From contig JAILCJ010000210.1 in the NCBI GenBank assembly GCA_024680445.1, positions 1 to 5,765 of the forward strand: a stretch of 5,765 nt of DNA, written 5' to 3'. The notes beneath the pieces are model-generated. The model searched no databases. It saw only the letters and a list, made by a program, of their open reading frames with translations, and was not told where the DNA came from. This stretch comes from Campylobacter sp. GTDB lineage: Bacteria > Campylobacterota > Campylobacteria > Campylobacterales > Campylobacteraceae. Each line of letters starts with the position of its first letter. Position 1 is the stretch's first letter. Made by a program: the position numbers and the translations under genes. Shown in pieces: positions 1 to 5,765 of the stretch.

Positions 1-806
1 GGCTCTTTGCCAGCAACTTCGATAGCTAGCTGTGTAAGTCCGTAACGTTTAGCAAAATATCCCCAACTTGGGTGATGAACTATAAATTTTTTATCTTTTT
101 TATCTTTAAAACTATCGGCTATAAAAGCGTCGAGTGCATCAAGTTTAGTTAAAAAAGTTTTTAGATTTTGAGTATATAAGTCTTTGTTTTCGGGGAAGGT
201 AGTTATCAAGGCATTTGCGATATTTGTAGCTTGAACTTTAACAAGCACAGGATCTAGCCAAATATGCGGATCAAGAGTGTTAAATTTGTGTTCATGATCG
301 TGATGATCGCAGTTGCAAGCATGTTCGCCATGCTCATGTTTTTCATGATCTGCGTCGTGTTCATGTTCGCCATGCTCGTGTTTTTCGTGATCTGCGTCGT
401 GTTCATGTTCGCCATGCTCATGTTTTTCGTGATCGGCGTCGTGTTCATGATCTCCGTGTTCGTGACTGGCGTGATTATGTGCTGCCATAGGAATTTTTTC
501 TATGCCCTCTTGGGTATTTACCACGATCAAATTTGGATAGTTTTGAGTAAATTTTTTAAGCCAAACATCTTCAAATTCTATGCCGATAGCAAAATAAAGT
601 TTGCTTTTTTCAAGTTCGCTCATTTGTTTTGGTTTTGGCTCATAAGTATGTGCGTCAGCACCTTTTTGCACCATTACATTTACATCTATCGTATCACCTG
701 CGATTTGCTCGATGAAGTATTTTGTAGGCAAGATAGAGGTTGTAACTTGGGGTTTAGCAAAAGCTGTAAGTGTCATTAAAAAGAAAAAAATTAAAAATTT
801 TTTCAC
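1..806 (-). CDS. znuA: Periplasmic zinc-binding protein of an ABC transporter, ZnuA-like (3' end off window)
   Basis: Substrate-binding protein of the cluster A-I/TroA family that captures Zn2+ in the periplasm and delivers it to a ZnuBC permease. 268 codons are visible. The GTG start (804-806) is chosen because an AAAGGA Shine-Dalgarno lies about 8 nt upstream and a clear signal peptide follows (MKKFLIFFFLMTLTAFA, cleavage after about residue 17). Seen: TSILPTKYFIEQIAGD at 23-38, the first ligand H53 in DAHTYEPKP, a very His-rich loop at about 110-173 (24 His in 64 residues), the second ligand H181 in DPHIWLDP, and the third ligand H245 in HPSWGYF. These match the three His ligands of ZnuA. 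The fourth acidic ligand and the C-terminal lobe lie beyond base 1, where znuC/znuB would be expected. The His-rich loop favours zinc over manganese. The gene is divergent from the Fur-family regulator. Family call is firm; the zinc assignment is strong inference. Confidence 0.92.
   Translation of the reverse strand, partial: MKKFLIFFFLMTLTAFAKPQVTTSILPTKYFIEQIAGDTIDVNVMVQKGADAHTYEPKPKQMSELEKSKLYFAIGIEFEDVWLKKFTQNYPNLIVVNTQEGIEKIPMAAHNHASHEHGDHEHDADHEKHEHGEHEHDADHEKHEHGEHEHDADHEKHEHGEHACNCDHHDHEHKFNTLDPHIWLDPVLVKVQATNIANALITTFPENKDLYTQNLKTFLTKLDALDAFIADSFKDKKDKKFIVHHPSWGYFAKRYGLTQLAIEVAGKE
321..446 (-). repeat. Three tandem 42-bp repeats in the znuA histidine loop
   Basis: Three in-frame copies (405-446, 363-404, 321-362 in coding order) each encode EHDADHEKHEHGEH, residues 121-162 of the binding protein. 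The copies differ only at third codon positions (for example GCC/GCA for Ala, CAT/CAC for His), so the protein repeats are identical while the DNA is nearly so. Each unit carries five His and several Asp/Glu. Because the unit is a multiple of three, copy number could change by slippage or recombination without breaking the frame. The loop probably concentrates or passes on zinc ions. There are no spacers between copies, so this is not a CRISPR array. Confidence 0.95.
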
Positions 807-850
807 TTTTTTATCCTTTCTGAAAAAAAATTTTGAGAAGTTTAGCAAAA

Positions 851-870
851 TGCAACTAAGTTGCAACTTA
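851..870. promoter_or_regulatory. Putative Zur/Fur-family operator (two overlapping palindromes)
   Basis: Bases 851-865 read TGCAACT-A-AGTTGCA, a perfect 7-1-7 inverted repeat. Bases 857-870 read TAAGTTGCAACTTA, a second perfect palindrome sharing the central AGTTGCA. The 7-1-7 geometry is that of Fur/Zur/PerR boxes, and two overlapping units are typical of sites bound by two dimers. The site lies between znuA and a divergent Fur-family gene, which is where an autoregulated zinc repressor would bind. The site's symmetry is seen directly; the identity of the bound protein is inferred. Confidence 0.7.
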
Positions 871-889
871 AATTTGATAAAGCTTAAAA

Positions 890-895
890 ATTATA
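890..895 (-). promoter_or_regulatory. -10 box of the znuA promoter
   Basis: Read on the minus strand this is a perfect TATAAT preceded by TTTAG within an A/T-rich run, the usual form of a Campylobacter sigma-70 promoter, which lacks a clear -35. Transcription would start near 883, leaving a leader of about 75 nt before the GTG. The palindromic operator at 851-870 would then lie at about +13 to +32. It overlaps the putative -10 of the opposing gene. Confidence 0.6.
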
Positions 896-897
896 CT
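892..897 (+). promoter_or_regulatory. Possible -10 box of the fur-family gene
   Basis: TATACT in the A/T-rich divergent region would start transcription near 904, giving a leader of about 37 nt with an AAAGG ribosome site at 929-933. The alternative TAAAAT at 918-923 would leave almost no room for that ribosome site, so it is less likely. The operator at 851-870 would lie just upstream of this -10, at roughly -53 to -34. Confidence 0.4.
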
Positions 898-940
898 AAA
901 TTTTAGAATTTTCAAGGTAAAATCACGCAAAGGCTAAAAA

Positions 941-1294
941 ATGGATATAAAAAAATTTTTAGATGAACACGATATTGGCGTAACTCCATTGCGAGAAAAA
1001 ATAATAGAAATTTTAAATTCAAGCGATGAACCGCTTAGTTATGATGAAATTTTATCGAAAATAAATGCAAACAAAACTACATTTTATAGAAATATGCAAC
1101 TCTTTGAAAAGCACGGCATAGTCGTTAGTTTTGAAAGGGATCACAAAAACTACTATGAACTTGGCAACGGCGCTAGGGCTTACTTTGTATGCGATATCTG
1201 TCATAAGGTTACTACCATAGAAATTCCCCATTTAAAAGAAGCAAAATCAGTAAAAAGTGCCATTATAAAAGGAATTTGCCTTGGCTGTGAATAA
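941..1294 (+). CDS. Compact Fur/Zur-family metal-responsive regulator
   Basis: 117-residue DNA-binding repressor of the Fur superfamily, probably the zinc regulator (Zur) of the divergent uptake gene. The ATG follows AAAGG at 929-933 with 7 nt spacing. Seen: N-terminal VTPLREKIIEIL (14-25); a winged-helix DNA-binding region at about 32-63 with LSYDEILSKI and recognition helix TTFYRNMQLFEKHGIV; then a short dimerisation domain carrying C84-x2-C87 and C113-x2-C116, the structural zinc site. Two features are odd. Only 25 residues separate the two Cys pairs, against about 36 in E. coli Fur, which explains the short length. The HHHDH sensory motif that normally precedes the first CxxC is replaced by GNGARAYF. 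Possible remaining ligands are H68, E73, H88 and H97. It overlaps the methyltransferase gene by 14 bp. Zur is preferred over Fur or PerR because of its neighbour, not from the sequence alone. Confidence 0.88.
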   Translation: MDIKKFLDEHDIGVTPLREKIIEILNSSDEPLSYDEILSKINANKTTFYRNMQLFEKHGIVVSFERDHKNYYELGNGARAYFVCDICHKVTTIEIPHLKEAKSVKSAIIKGICLGCE

Positions 1295-2018
1295 AAACGA
1301 AAAGCTTTGGGACGAAAGATCGAGCAAATATCCTCGTTTTAATGGCGAACTTAGCGAATTCGCAAAAGAGTTTTTTTCAAATTTGATACAATTTGGAGTT
1401 GATTTTAAAGATAAAAGTGTCATAGATATAGGCTGTGGCACAGGGGTTTATACATTATATATCGCCAAAATTTGCAAAGAAATTTTTGCCATAGACGCTT
1501 CGGCAAAAATGCTTGAAATTTTAATGCAAGACGCACAAAATTTTAAAATATCAAATTTGAAATCTCAAAAAACTTTTTGGCAGGATTTTAAAAGCGAAAA
1601 ATTTTATGATATAGCTATAAGCACGATGAGTCCGGCACTTTGCGAAAATGATGATTTTTACAAATTTAACTCTCTTGCAAAAACAAAAATTTATTTAAAT
1701 TTTAATTCTCCAAGATTTTCTAGCCTTTTAATGCCATTTTTTAAACGTTATAATATAAGCCAAAGTGGCGGAAAATCGGCAAAAAAACTTGAAATTTGGT
1801 TAGATGAAAACAAAATAAAATATAAAAAAGCAAATTTCAACGAAAAAAGAATCGCCAAAAGAAGCAAAGAAGAAGCCATGCAAAATGTCTGCTGGCATTT
1901 AAGCATAAATGACGCAAATTTCGACCCAAACGATATACAAAAAGCCATAAATGAACTAAATTTTAAGCAAGAAATAAATGACGAAATAAATTCTTTAATG
2001 AGTTTATATGTTTTTTAG
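1281..2018 (+). CDS. Class I SAM-dependent methyltransferase, substrate unknown
   Basis: Soluble 245-residue protein with a Rossmann-type methyltransferase fold at its N-terminal half. Motif I is VIDIGCGTGVYTLYIA (47-62), which binds SAM. The acidic residue at the end of the second strand is D72 in IFAIDASAKMLEI. The region after the fourth strand is FYDIAISTMSPAL (108-120). The Lys-rich C-terminal part (about 150-245) has no motif I recognise. No RNA-binding domain is seen, so a small-molecule substrate is plausible but unproven. Start: TTG at 1281 lies 7 nt after AAAGGA (1268-1273), better than the in-frame GTG at 1287 (13 nt). Either choice overlaps the fur-family gene (14 or 8 bp), so translation is probably coupled and the gene should respond to the same metal signal. 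From memory, similar methyltransferases occur beside metal or siderophore transporters in anaerobes; this was not checked. Confidence 0.82.
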   Translation: MAVNKNEKLWDERSSKYPRFNGELSEFAKEFFSNLIQFGVDFKDKSVIDIGCGTGVYTLYIAKICKEIFAIDASAKMLEILMQDAQNFKISNLKSQKTFWQDFKSEKFYDIAISTMSPALCENDDFYKFNSLAKTKIYLNFNSPRFSSLLMPFFKRYNISQSGGKSAKKLEIWLDENKIKYKKANFNEKRIAKRSKEEAMQNVCWHLSINDANFDPNDIQKAINELNFKQEINDEINSLMSLYVF

Positions 2019-2020
2019 GG

Positions 2021-2026
2021 TATAAT
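2021..2026 (+). promoter_or_regulatory. -10 box of the peroxidase/EAL operon
   Basis: TATAAT preceded by a T-run and TAGGG, a strong Campylobacter-type sigma-70 promoter placed right after the methyltransferase stop codon. Transcription would start near 2033, giving a leader of about 17 nt that contains a strong GGAGG ribosome site at 2041-2045. This suggests that the peroxidase and the receptor form their own transcription unit, although read-through from the upstream pair is possible because no terminator is seen. Confidence 0.65.
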
Positions 2027-2049
2027 CATAAATCTTAAACGGAGGCTTA

Positions 2050-2949
2050 ATGAAAAAAATTTTTTGCTTTTTACTTATAAGTGTTTTTGCCTTTTGTGAC
2101 GAATTATTTGTGCCATCTTTTGGCGTAAAATACGACGAAAACAAAGCAAGGCTCGGCAAAAAACTATTTTTCGATAAAAGATTAAGTCCAAACAGAACTT
2201 ACTCTTGTGAAAGTTGCCACAACCTTTACTGGGATTATAGTGGAACTATCAGAGCCGCCTCCATGCCATCTGAACTCAATCCTCCAAGCATATTAAATGC
2301 TGCAAATAATTATTTATTTTACAAAAGTGGTAAAGAACAAAATTTACGCAACCAAGTCAGAACTTCTATCACTTCAAAAAACGAACTTAACATAAGCAAA
2401 AGTGAAATAGTAAAACGCGTACGCGAGATGTCAGAATACCGTACAGCTTTTGCAAATTCATATAGCGGAGTTATAAATTTTGAAAACATAGTCGATGCGC
2501 TCATGCACTTTGAAAAGGCGGCTCTTAGCGTAAATTCGCCCTATGACAAATATATAAATGGAGACAAAAACGCCCTAACTGAAATGCAAAAAAAGGGCTT
2601 TAAAGCATTTAGAGATGTCGGCTGTGCGGCTTGTCACAATGGCACAAATTTAGGCACAAATGTTAGACAACAAGTGAATTTTTATGAAACTATCGGACGA
2701 AGCGATAGCCCAGACGATATGAAAACCATGCTAACATACCCAAGATATCGTGTCCCAAGTCTAAGAAATGTCGAAAAAACAGCACCTTATCTTTACGACG
2801 GATCTTATACTTCGCTTCATGATGCGATTCGTCACATGTGGATACAGCAGTTATCTCACCTTATAACAGACGAAGAAGTCGAACTTATATATCAATTTTT
2901 GCTAAGTTTAACTGGCGAACGACCAAGGATACTTGATGAAATTGAGTAA
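2050..2949 (+). CDS. Divergent di-heme cytochrome c peroxidase (MauG/CcpA family)
   Basis: 299-residue secreted haem protein that should reduce hydrogen peroxide, or carry out a related oxidation, in the periplasm. A signal peptide (MKKIFCFLLISVFA, cleavage after about 14) precedes the mature chain. Two c-type haem sites are present: C53-E-S-C56-H57 and C192-A-A-C195-H196. The C-terminal haem keeps a likely Met ligand, M263 in AIRHMWIQQLSH, matching the family's MA-TQLG segment, and the VPSLRN..TAPYLYDGSY block (235-253) is typical. The catalytic Gln/Glu pair aligns with Q102 and E112. Odd points: the usual GHGWQ segment with the distal His of the N-terminal haem is missing (60-80 contains no His), and the conserved Trp of the FWDGRA motif appears to be Tyr (Y91). 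It overlaps the next gene by 14 bp. The family is certain; the exact substrate is not, since MauG-like modifying enzymes share this fold. Confidence 0.9.
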   Translation: MKKIFCFLLISVFAFCDELFVPSFGVKYDENKARLGKKLFFDKRLSPNRTYSCESCHNLYWDYSGTIRAASMPSELNPPSILNAANNYLFYKSGKEQNLRNQVRTSITSKNELNISKSEIVKRVREMSEYRTAFANSYSGVINFENIVDALMHFEKAALSVNSPYDKYINGDKNALTEMQKKGFKAFRDVGCAACHNGTNLGTNVRQQVNFYETIGRSDSPDDMKTMLTYPRYRVPSLRNVEKTAPYLYDGSYTSLHDAIRHMWIQQLSHLITDEEVELIYQFLLSLTGERPRILDEIE

Positions 2950-5389
2950 TGTAAAATATTTTATTTTAGTCGCCTCTGTACTTTTAATAATCTTTGCATA
3001 TCGTGGCATCGCCTTGAATAACTCGTTAAAAGACGGCTACGAGTGGCAAAATTCTATACTAGAACTTCGTGCTTTAAATGAAGAAATAGACAGATACATG
3101 AGAAACGGCGTTAGATATATAAACTACGATAAACTCAATAACGCCATTAGAAATTTTGACGCAAATTACACGAAATTAAACGAAATTTCTGGATTTAAGG
3201 ACATTTATCTTATATATGATGATATAAAACTTATAGAAAATTTGAAAAAATTATTTATTAAAAAGACCGAACTTGTCGATACTTACATATATCTAAACGC
3301 CTCAACTTTGTCTTTCTTGCTGGATTGTGAAAGTTTGGCAAAACAAGACAAAGACCTCAAAGAATACGAATCGCTATTTTTGCGTATGAGAAGTATAAAT
3401 TTTGATAGTATCACACCTATAACAGCCCTTGAAGACGATGTTTATATAATGATGAATAAAGCTTATGTCCTAAAAGATGAGATAAGAGCCAAACATGTAA
3501 GCTTACTTGGCAGGGCAAATTTCATTGTTTCAGCCCTTAAAATTTTAAAAGAAGTTTCGGATAAAAATATTAATCTTAATATCGCAACCTATCTAAAACA
3601 ACTTTCCGATAATTACGCTAAAAATTATGATGATATCATACTAACCTTGCAAACCTATATCATAGGGGCTATTTTATCTTTTCTCGTGCTTTTTGGCATT
3701 ATAATTTTTATGTTTTACAAACAAAAAATGCTTGATAAACTAAATTTTATGCAAAAATTAGCCATAGATAGCAACTATGATTCCATACTTTTAACCGATA
3801 AAAACAACAAAATAGTTTATGTAAATAAAACCTTTGAAGAAACCAATGGTTACACACTAAACGAAATCATAGGCAAAAATCCAAATATTTTAAAATCCCA
3901 TTTGCACAAAGATAGCTACTATGAAGAGCTTAAACAATCTATCAAAAAATGCTTACCATGGAATTCTGACGAAATAGTAAGCCGTGCAAAAGACGGAAAA
4001 TTTATACACGAAAAACTTAAAATTTTGCCATTTTCTTATGACGGGGAGCACGAAGGTTTTATCGGACTTAAAATGGATAAAACCCATGAAACCGAAATCA
4101 TTAGAGAACTTGAAAGCAAAAACGAACAGCTAAAAGCCCAATCATCCATAGACAAACTTACCGGCTTTGGAAACTATTTTTCTATGAACGAAATTCTTGA
4201 AAACGACCAAGACGGCATAGTTATAAGTTTAGGTATCAAAAACTACAACAACTTGCGATTTTTCTATCAAACAAAGATTATCAACGCTATGATTTTAGCC
4301 TTTGCAAACACTCTTAAACTTTGCGTCGAAACTTCAGAGATAAACGCTAGACTCTTTCGCTTTCAAGATGACGACTTTTATCTTTGGTATAACGGCGATA
4401 ACGCGATTCGCGATATAGGTTATATACAAGATTATTTTGGCTTTAATGAAATAGAAGTAGAAGTCGATGGCGAAAGAGAAACTTTACCGGGTATCCGCCT
4501 TGTCGTTGGCATATCGCTAAACACGGACACGGCTCAAACCAACCGCCTTATGCAAGCCATGCTGGCAAATCAACAAGCCAGACAGCTAAACAACGATATT
4601 TATGAATACAAAGAAAATGACGAAATCGAGCTTAGGTATCAGAAAAACCAAGTCGTAACTCAACTTATAGAATACGCACTCGAAAACGATACCGTTATAG
4701 TCGAGTGCCAAGGACTTTTTGATATCAAAAAATTGCAAAATGGCGAAACACCAAAGGCAAATTACTACGAAGTTTTGGTTCGTATCATAGACCAAAACGG
4801 AAAAATTCACTATCCGGGCGAATTTTTGGAGATCGCTCAACAAACACAACTTTATACGCAAATCACTAAAAAAATTATCGAACATGGCTTTAAACTCGTT
4901 GAAAGATATCCAGAATACACCTTTTCTATCAACCTTTCAGGCATAGATATGGTTGATAGTTCAGTTAGGGAATTTTTGGAGGAAAAACTCACGGCGTGCA
5001 CCGATCCTACAAGGGTTTGCTTTGAAATTTTAGAGAGTGAAGAAATAGGCGATTATGATGTTATAAATTCCTTCATCAAACACATAAAAGAATACGGAAG
5101 TAAAATTTCTATCGATGACTTTGGTTCAGGTTACTCAAACTACTACCGAATTCTTGAACTAGATATCGATACTATCAAGATAGACGGCTCTATCATTAAA
5201 AAACTACCATTTGATAAAAACGCCCAGTACCTAGTCGAAACTATCGTAAATTTCGCTAGTAAACAAAACTATAAAACCGTTGCAGAATTTGTTAGCAACG
5301 AAGAGATCTTAGAAAAAGTCAAAGAATTTAATATCACCTACGCCCAAGGCTTCTTACTTGGCAAACCAAGCCCGGTAGATAAACTTTAA
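2936..5389 (+). CDS. Membrane PAS/degenerate-GGDEF/EAL protein, predicted c-di-GMP phosphodiesterase
   Basis: 817-residue signalling protein. ATG at 2936 is preferred to the TTG one codon earlier because AAGGA (2925-2929) is 6 nt upstream. Order: TM1 at about 7-22; a helical periplasmic domain at about 23-240, resembling the DAHL type found in c-di-GMP receptors (RALNEEIDRYMRNGVRYINYDKL); TM2 at about 241-261; a PAS domain at about 272-385; a short linker coiled coil (385-402); a GGDEF domain at about 404-560; and an EAL domain at about 565-817. The GGDEF signature is QDDDF (477-481) and the first metal-binding Asp is absent (LGIKNYNN), so cyclase activity is unlikely. The EAL residues are kept: E612 (in YEVLVR), N666, E697, D727-D728, K748, E784 and Q804, so it should hydrolyse c-di-GMP to pGpG. 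AEGVE is altered to AEFVS. The inactive GGDEF may bind GTP and regulate the EAL. The overlap with the peroxidase gene suggests a shared signal. Confidence 0.9.
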   Translation: MKLSNVKYFILVASVLLIIFAYRGIALNNSLKDGYEWQNSILELRALNEEIDRYMRNGVRYINYDKLNNAIRNFDANYTKLNEISGFKDIYLIYDDIKLIENLKKLFIKKTELVDTYIYLNASTLSFLLDCESLAKQDKDLKEYESLFLRMRSINFDSITPITALEDDVYIMMNKAYVLKDEIRAKHVSLLGRANFIVSALKILKEVSDKNINLNIATYLKQLSDNYAKNYDDIILTLQTYIIGAILSFLVLFGIIIFMFYKQKMLDKLNFMQKLAIDSNYDSILLTDKNNKIVYVNKTFEETNGYTLNEIIGKNPNILKSHLHKDSYYEELKQSIKKCLPWNSDEIVSRAKDGKFIHEKLKILPFSYDGEHEGFIGLKMDKTHETEIIRELESKNEQLKAQSSIDKLTGFGNYFSMNEILENDQDGIVISLGIKNYNNLRFFYQTKIINAMILAFANTLKLCVETSEINARLFRFQDDDFYLWYNGDNAIRDIGYIQDYFGFNEIEVEVDGERETLPGIRLVVGISLNTDTAQTNRLMQAMLANQQARQLNNDIYEYKENDEIELRYQKNQVVTQLIEYALENDTVIVECQGLFDIKKLQNGETPKANYYEVLVRIIDQNGKIHYPGEFLEIAQQTQLYTQITKKIIEHGFKLVERYPEYTFSINLSGIDMVDSSVREFLEEKLTACTDPTRVCFEILESEEIGDYDVINSFIKHIKEYGSKISIDDFGSGYSNYYRILELDIDTIKIDGSIIKKLPFDKNAQYLVETIVNFASKQNYKTVAEFVSNEEILEKVKEFNITYAQGFLLGKPSPVDKL

Positions 5390-5430
5390 AATAAAAATTT
5401 TATTGTAGTTGTTTGTTAATCATTATGATG

Positions 5431-5436
5431 TAAAAT
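5431..5436 (+). promoter_or_regulatory. Possible -10 box of the rhodanese gene
   Basis: TAAAAT in the 72-bp gap after the EAL gene would start transcription near 5443, followed by AAAAGGG at 5449-5455 and the ATG at 5462. A Campylobacter -10 of this form is plausible but weak. No convincing GC-rich terminator is seen between the two genes, so read-through is possible. Confidence 0.35.
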
Positions 5437-5461
5437 TTCAAAGTATATAAAAGGGTAAAAA

Positions 5462-5765
5462 ATGAAGTGGGTATTTTTTATATGTTTTTTAGGAGTAAAT
5501 ATGCTAGGCGAAGTTTTAGAACTTGACGCAACAATAGACAATCTCAAACTTTACAAACAAATAGTCGATATCCGTACACCACAAGAGTATCAAGATACAG
5601 GTATAATCAAAAATTCTATCTTGGTACCATTTATCAATAACAAAGAAAAATTTATCCAACGTCTTCAACAAGCAGGAATTAAAATATCTGAACCCATTGC
5701 CCTTATATGTCGAACCGGTAGACGCACCTTTGTTGTAGCGCATATGTTAAATGAAGAATATTCAC
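5462..5765 (+). CDS. Single-domain rhodanese, N-terminal part (3' end off window)
   Basis: Sulfurtransferase-fold protein; 101 complete codons are visible. Seen: IVDIRTPQEYQDTGIIKNS (34-52), the usual rhodanese start with the D-x-R-x-x-x-E-Y pattern, and the active-site loop CRTGRR with catalytic C83. The protein would carry a sulfane sulfur as a persulfide on C83. The remaining C-terminal helix (usually some 15-25 residues) is off the right edge. The start at 5462 has AAAAGGG 6 nt upstream and adds a hydrophobic leader (MKWVFFICFLGVNMLG), which suggests export to the periplasm. A second in-frame ATG at 5501 has AGGAG at 5491-5495, 5 nt upstream, and would give a cytoplasmic form. The family call is firm; cell location is open. 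Confidence 0.88.
   Translation, partial: MKWVFFICFLGVNMLGEVLELDATIDNLKLYKQIVDIRTPQEYQDTGIIKNSILVPFINNKEKFIQRLQQAGIKISEPIALICRTGRRTFVVAHMLNEEYS

Noticed and set aside
310..319. Second copy of the operator core (AGTTGCAAGC) inside znuA
   Set aside because: Only half the palindrome matches, and the bases are explained by the codons for the CNC motif.
321..446. CRISPR-like array
   Set aside because: The copies are directly adjacent with no spacers and keep the znuA reading frame.
254..448. Minus-strand frame encoding repeated Met/Asn/Thr-rich peptides
   Set aside because: Shifted frame of the same 42-bp repeats inside znuA, with no separate start signals.
264..779. Long plus-strand open frame with repeated hydrophobic FMFAMLMFF-like segments
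   Set aside because: It is the antisense of the znuA coding region; the hydrophobic repeats are the complement of the His/Glu codons. The minus-strand frame has a signal peptide, ribosome site and family motifs.
823..830. A8 tract as a phase-variation switch
   Set aside because: It lies in the non-coding leader, and poly-A/T runs of this length are common in this genome type; no long poly-G/C tract is present.
5390..5404. Palindrome AATAAAA-A-TTTTATT after the EAL gene as a terminator
   Set aside because: It is made only of A/T with a one-base centre, so it cannot form a stable hairpin; in such A/T-rich DNA it is expected by chance.
5415..5430. Fur-box-like TTAATCATTATGATG before the rhodanese
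   Set aside because: Only a loose match with no clear inverted symmetry, so chance is likely in this base composition.

Overview
The base composition is strongly A+T-rich, with many AAATTT runs, lysine- and asparagine-rich proteins and promoters that consist of a -10 box preceded by T-runs. Together with the mix of genes this points to an epsilonproteobacterium (Campylobacterota), most likely a Campylobacter species other than C. jejuni. This is a judgement from style and gene content; no database search was run.

Layout. (1) 1-806, minus strand: 5' part of a gene for a ZnuA-type periplasmic zinc-binding protein. It has a GTG start and a histidine-rich loop built from three 42-bp tandem repeats, and its 3' end lies off the left edge. 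(2) 807-940: divergent regulatory region with back-to-back -10 boxes and a 20-bp operator-like sequence made of two overlapping perfect palindromes, one with the 7-1-7 geometry of Fur-family boxes. (3) 941-2018, plus strand: a compact Fur/Zur-family regulator overlapping a class I SAM-dependent methyltransferase. (4) 2019-5389: after a new promoter, a secreted di-heme peroxidase (MauG/CcpA family) overlapping a membrane-anchored PAS/degenerate-GGDEF/EAL protein, predicted to be a cyclic-di-GMP phosphodiesterase. (5) 5390-5765: a short spacer with a promoter, then the 5' part of a single-domain rhodanese that runs off the right edge.

How it fits together. The left half looks like a zinc-uptake module. 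The Fur-family protein is probably the zinc repressor (Zur) and probably acts on the shared operator, controlling both itself and znuA; the methyltransferase is co-transcribed but its substrate is unknown. The middle half pairs a periplasmic haem peroxidase with a receptor that has a large helical periplasmic domain and an intracellular EAL output. The 14-bp gene overlap suggests the two are made together, and possibly that the peroxidase or its chemistry feeds the receptor.

The most unusual points are: a peroxidase that lacks the usual distal-His segment of the peroxidatic haem while keeping the catalytic Gln/Glu pair; its coupling to a c-di-GMP receptor; a shortened Fur protein without the His-rich sensory motif; and the double palindrome in the divergent promoter. 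No RNA genes, insertion sequences or CRISPR arrays were seen.
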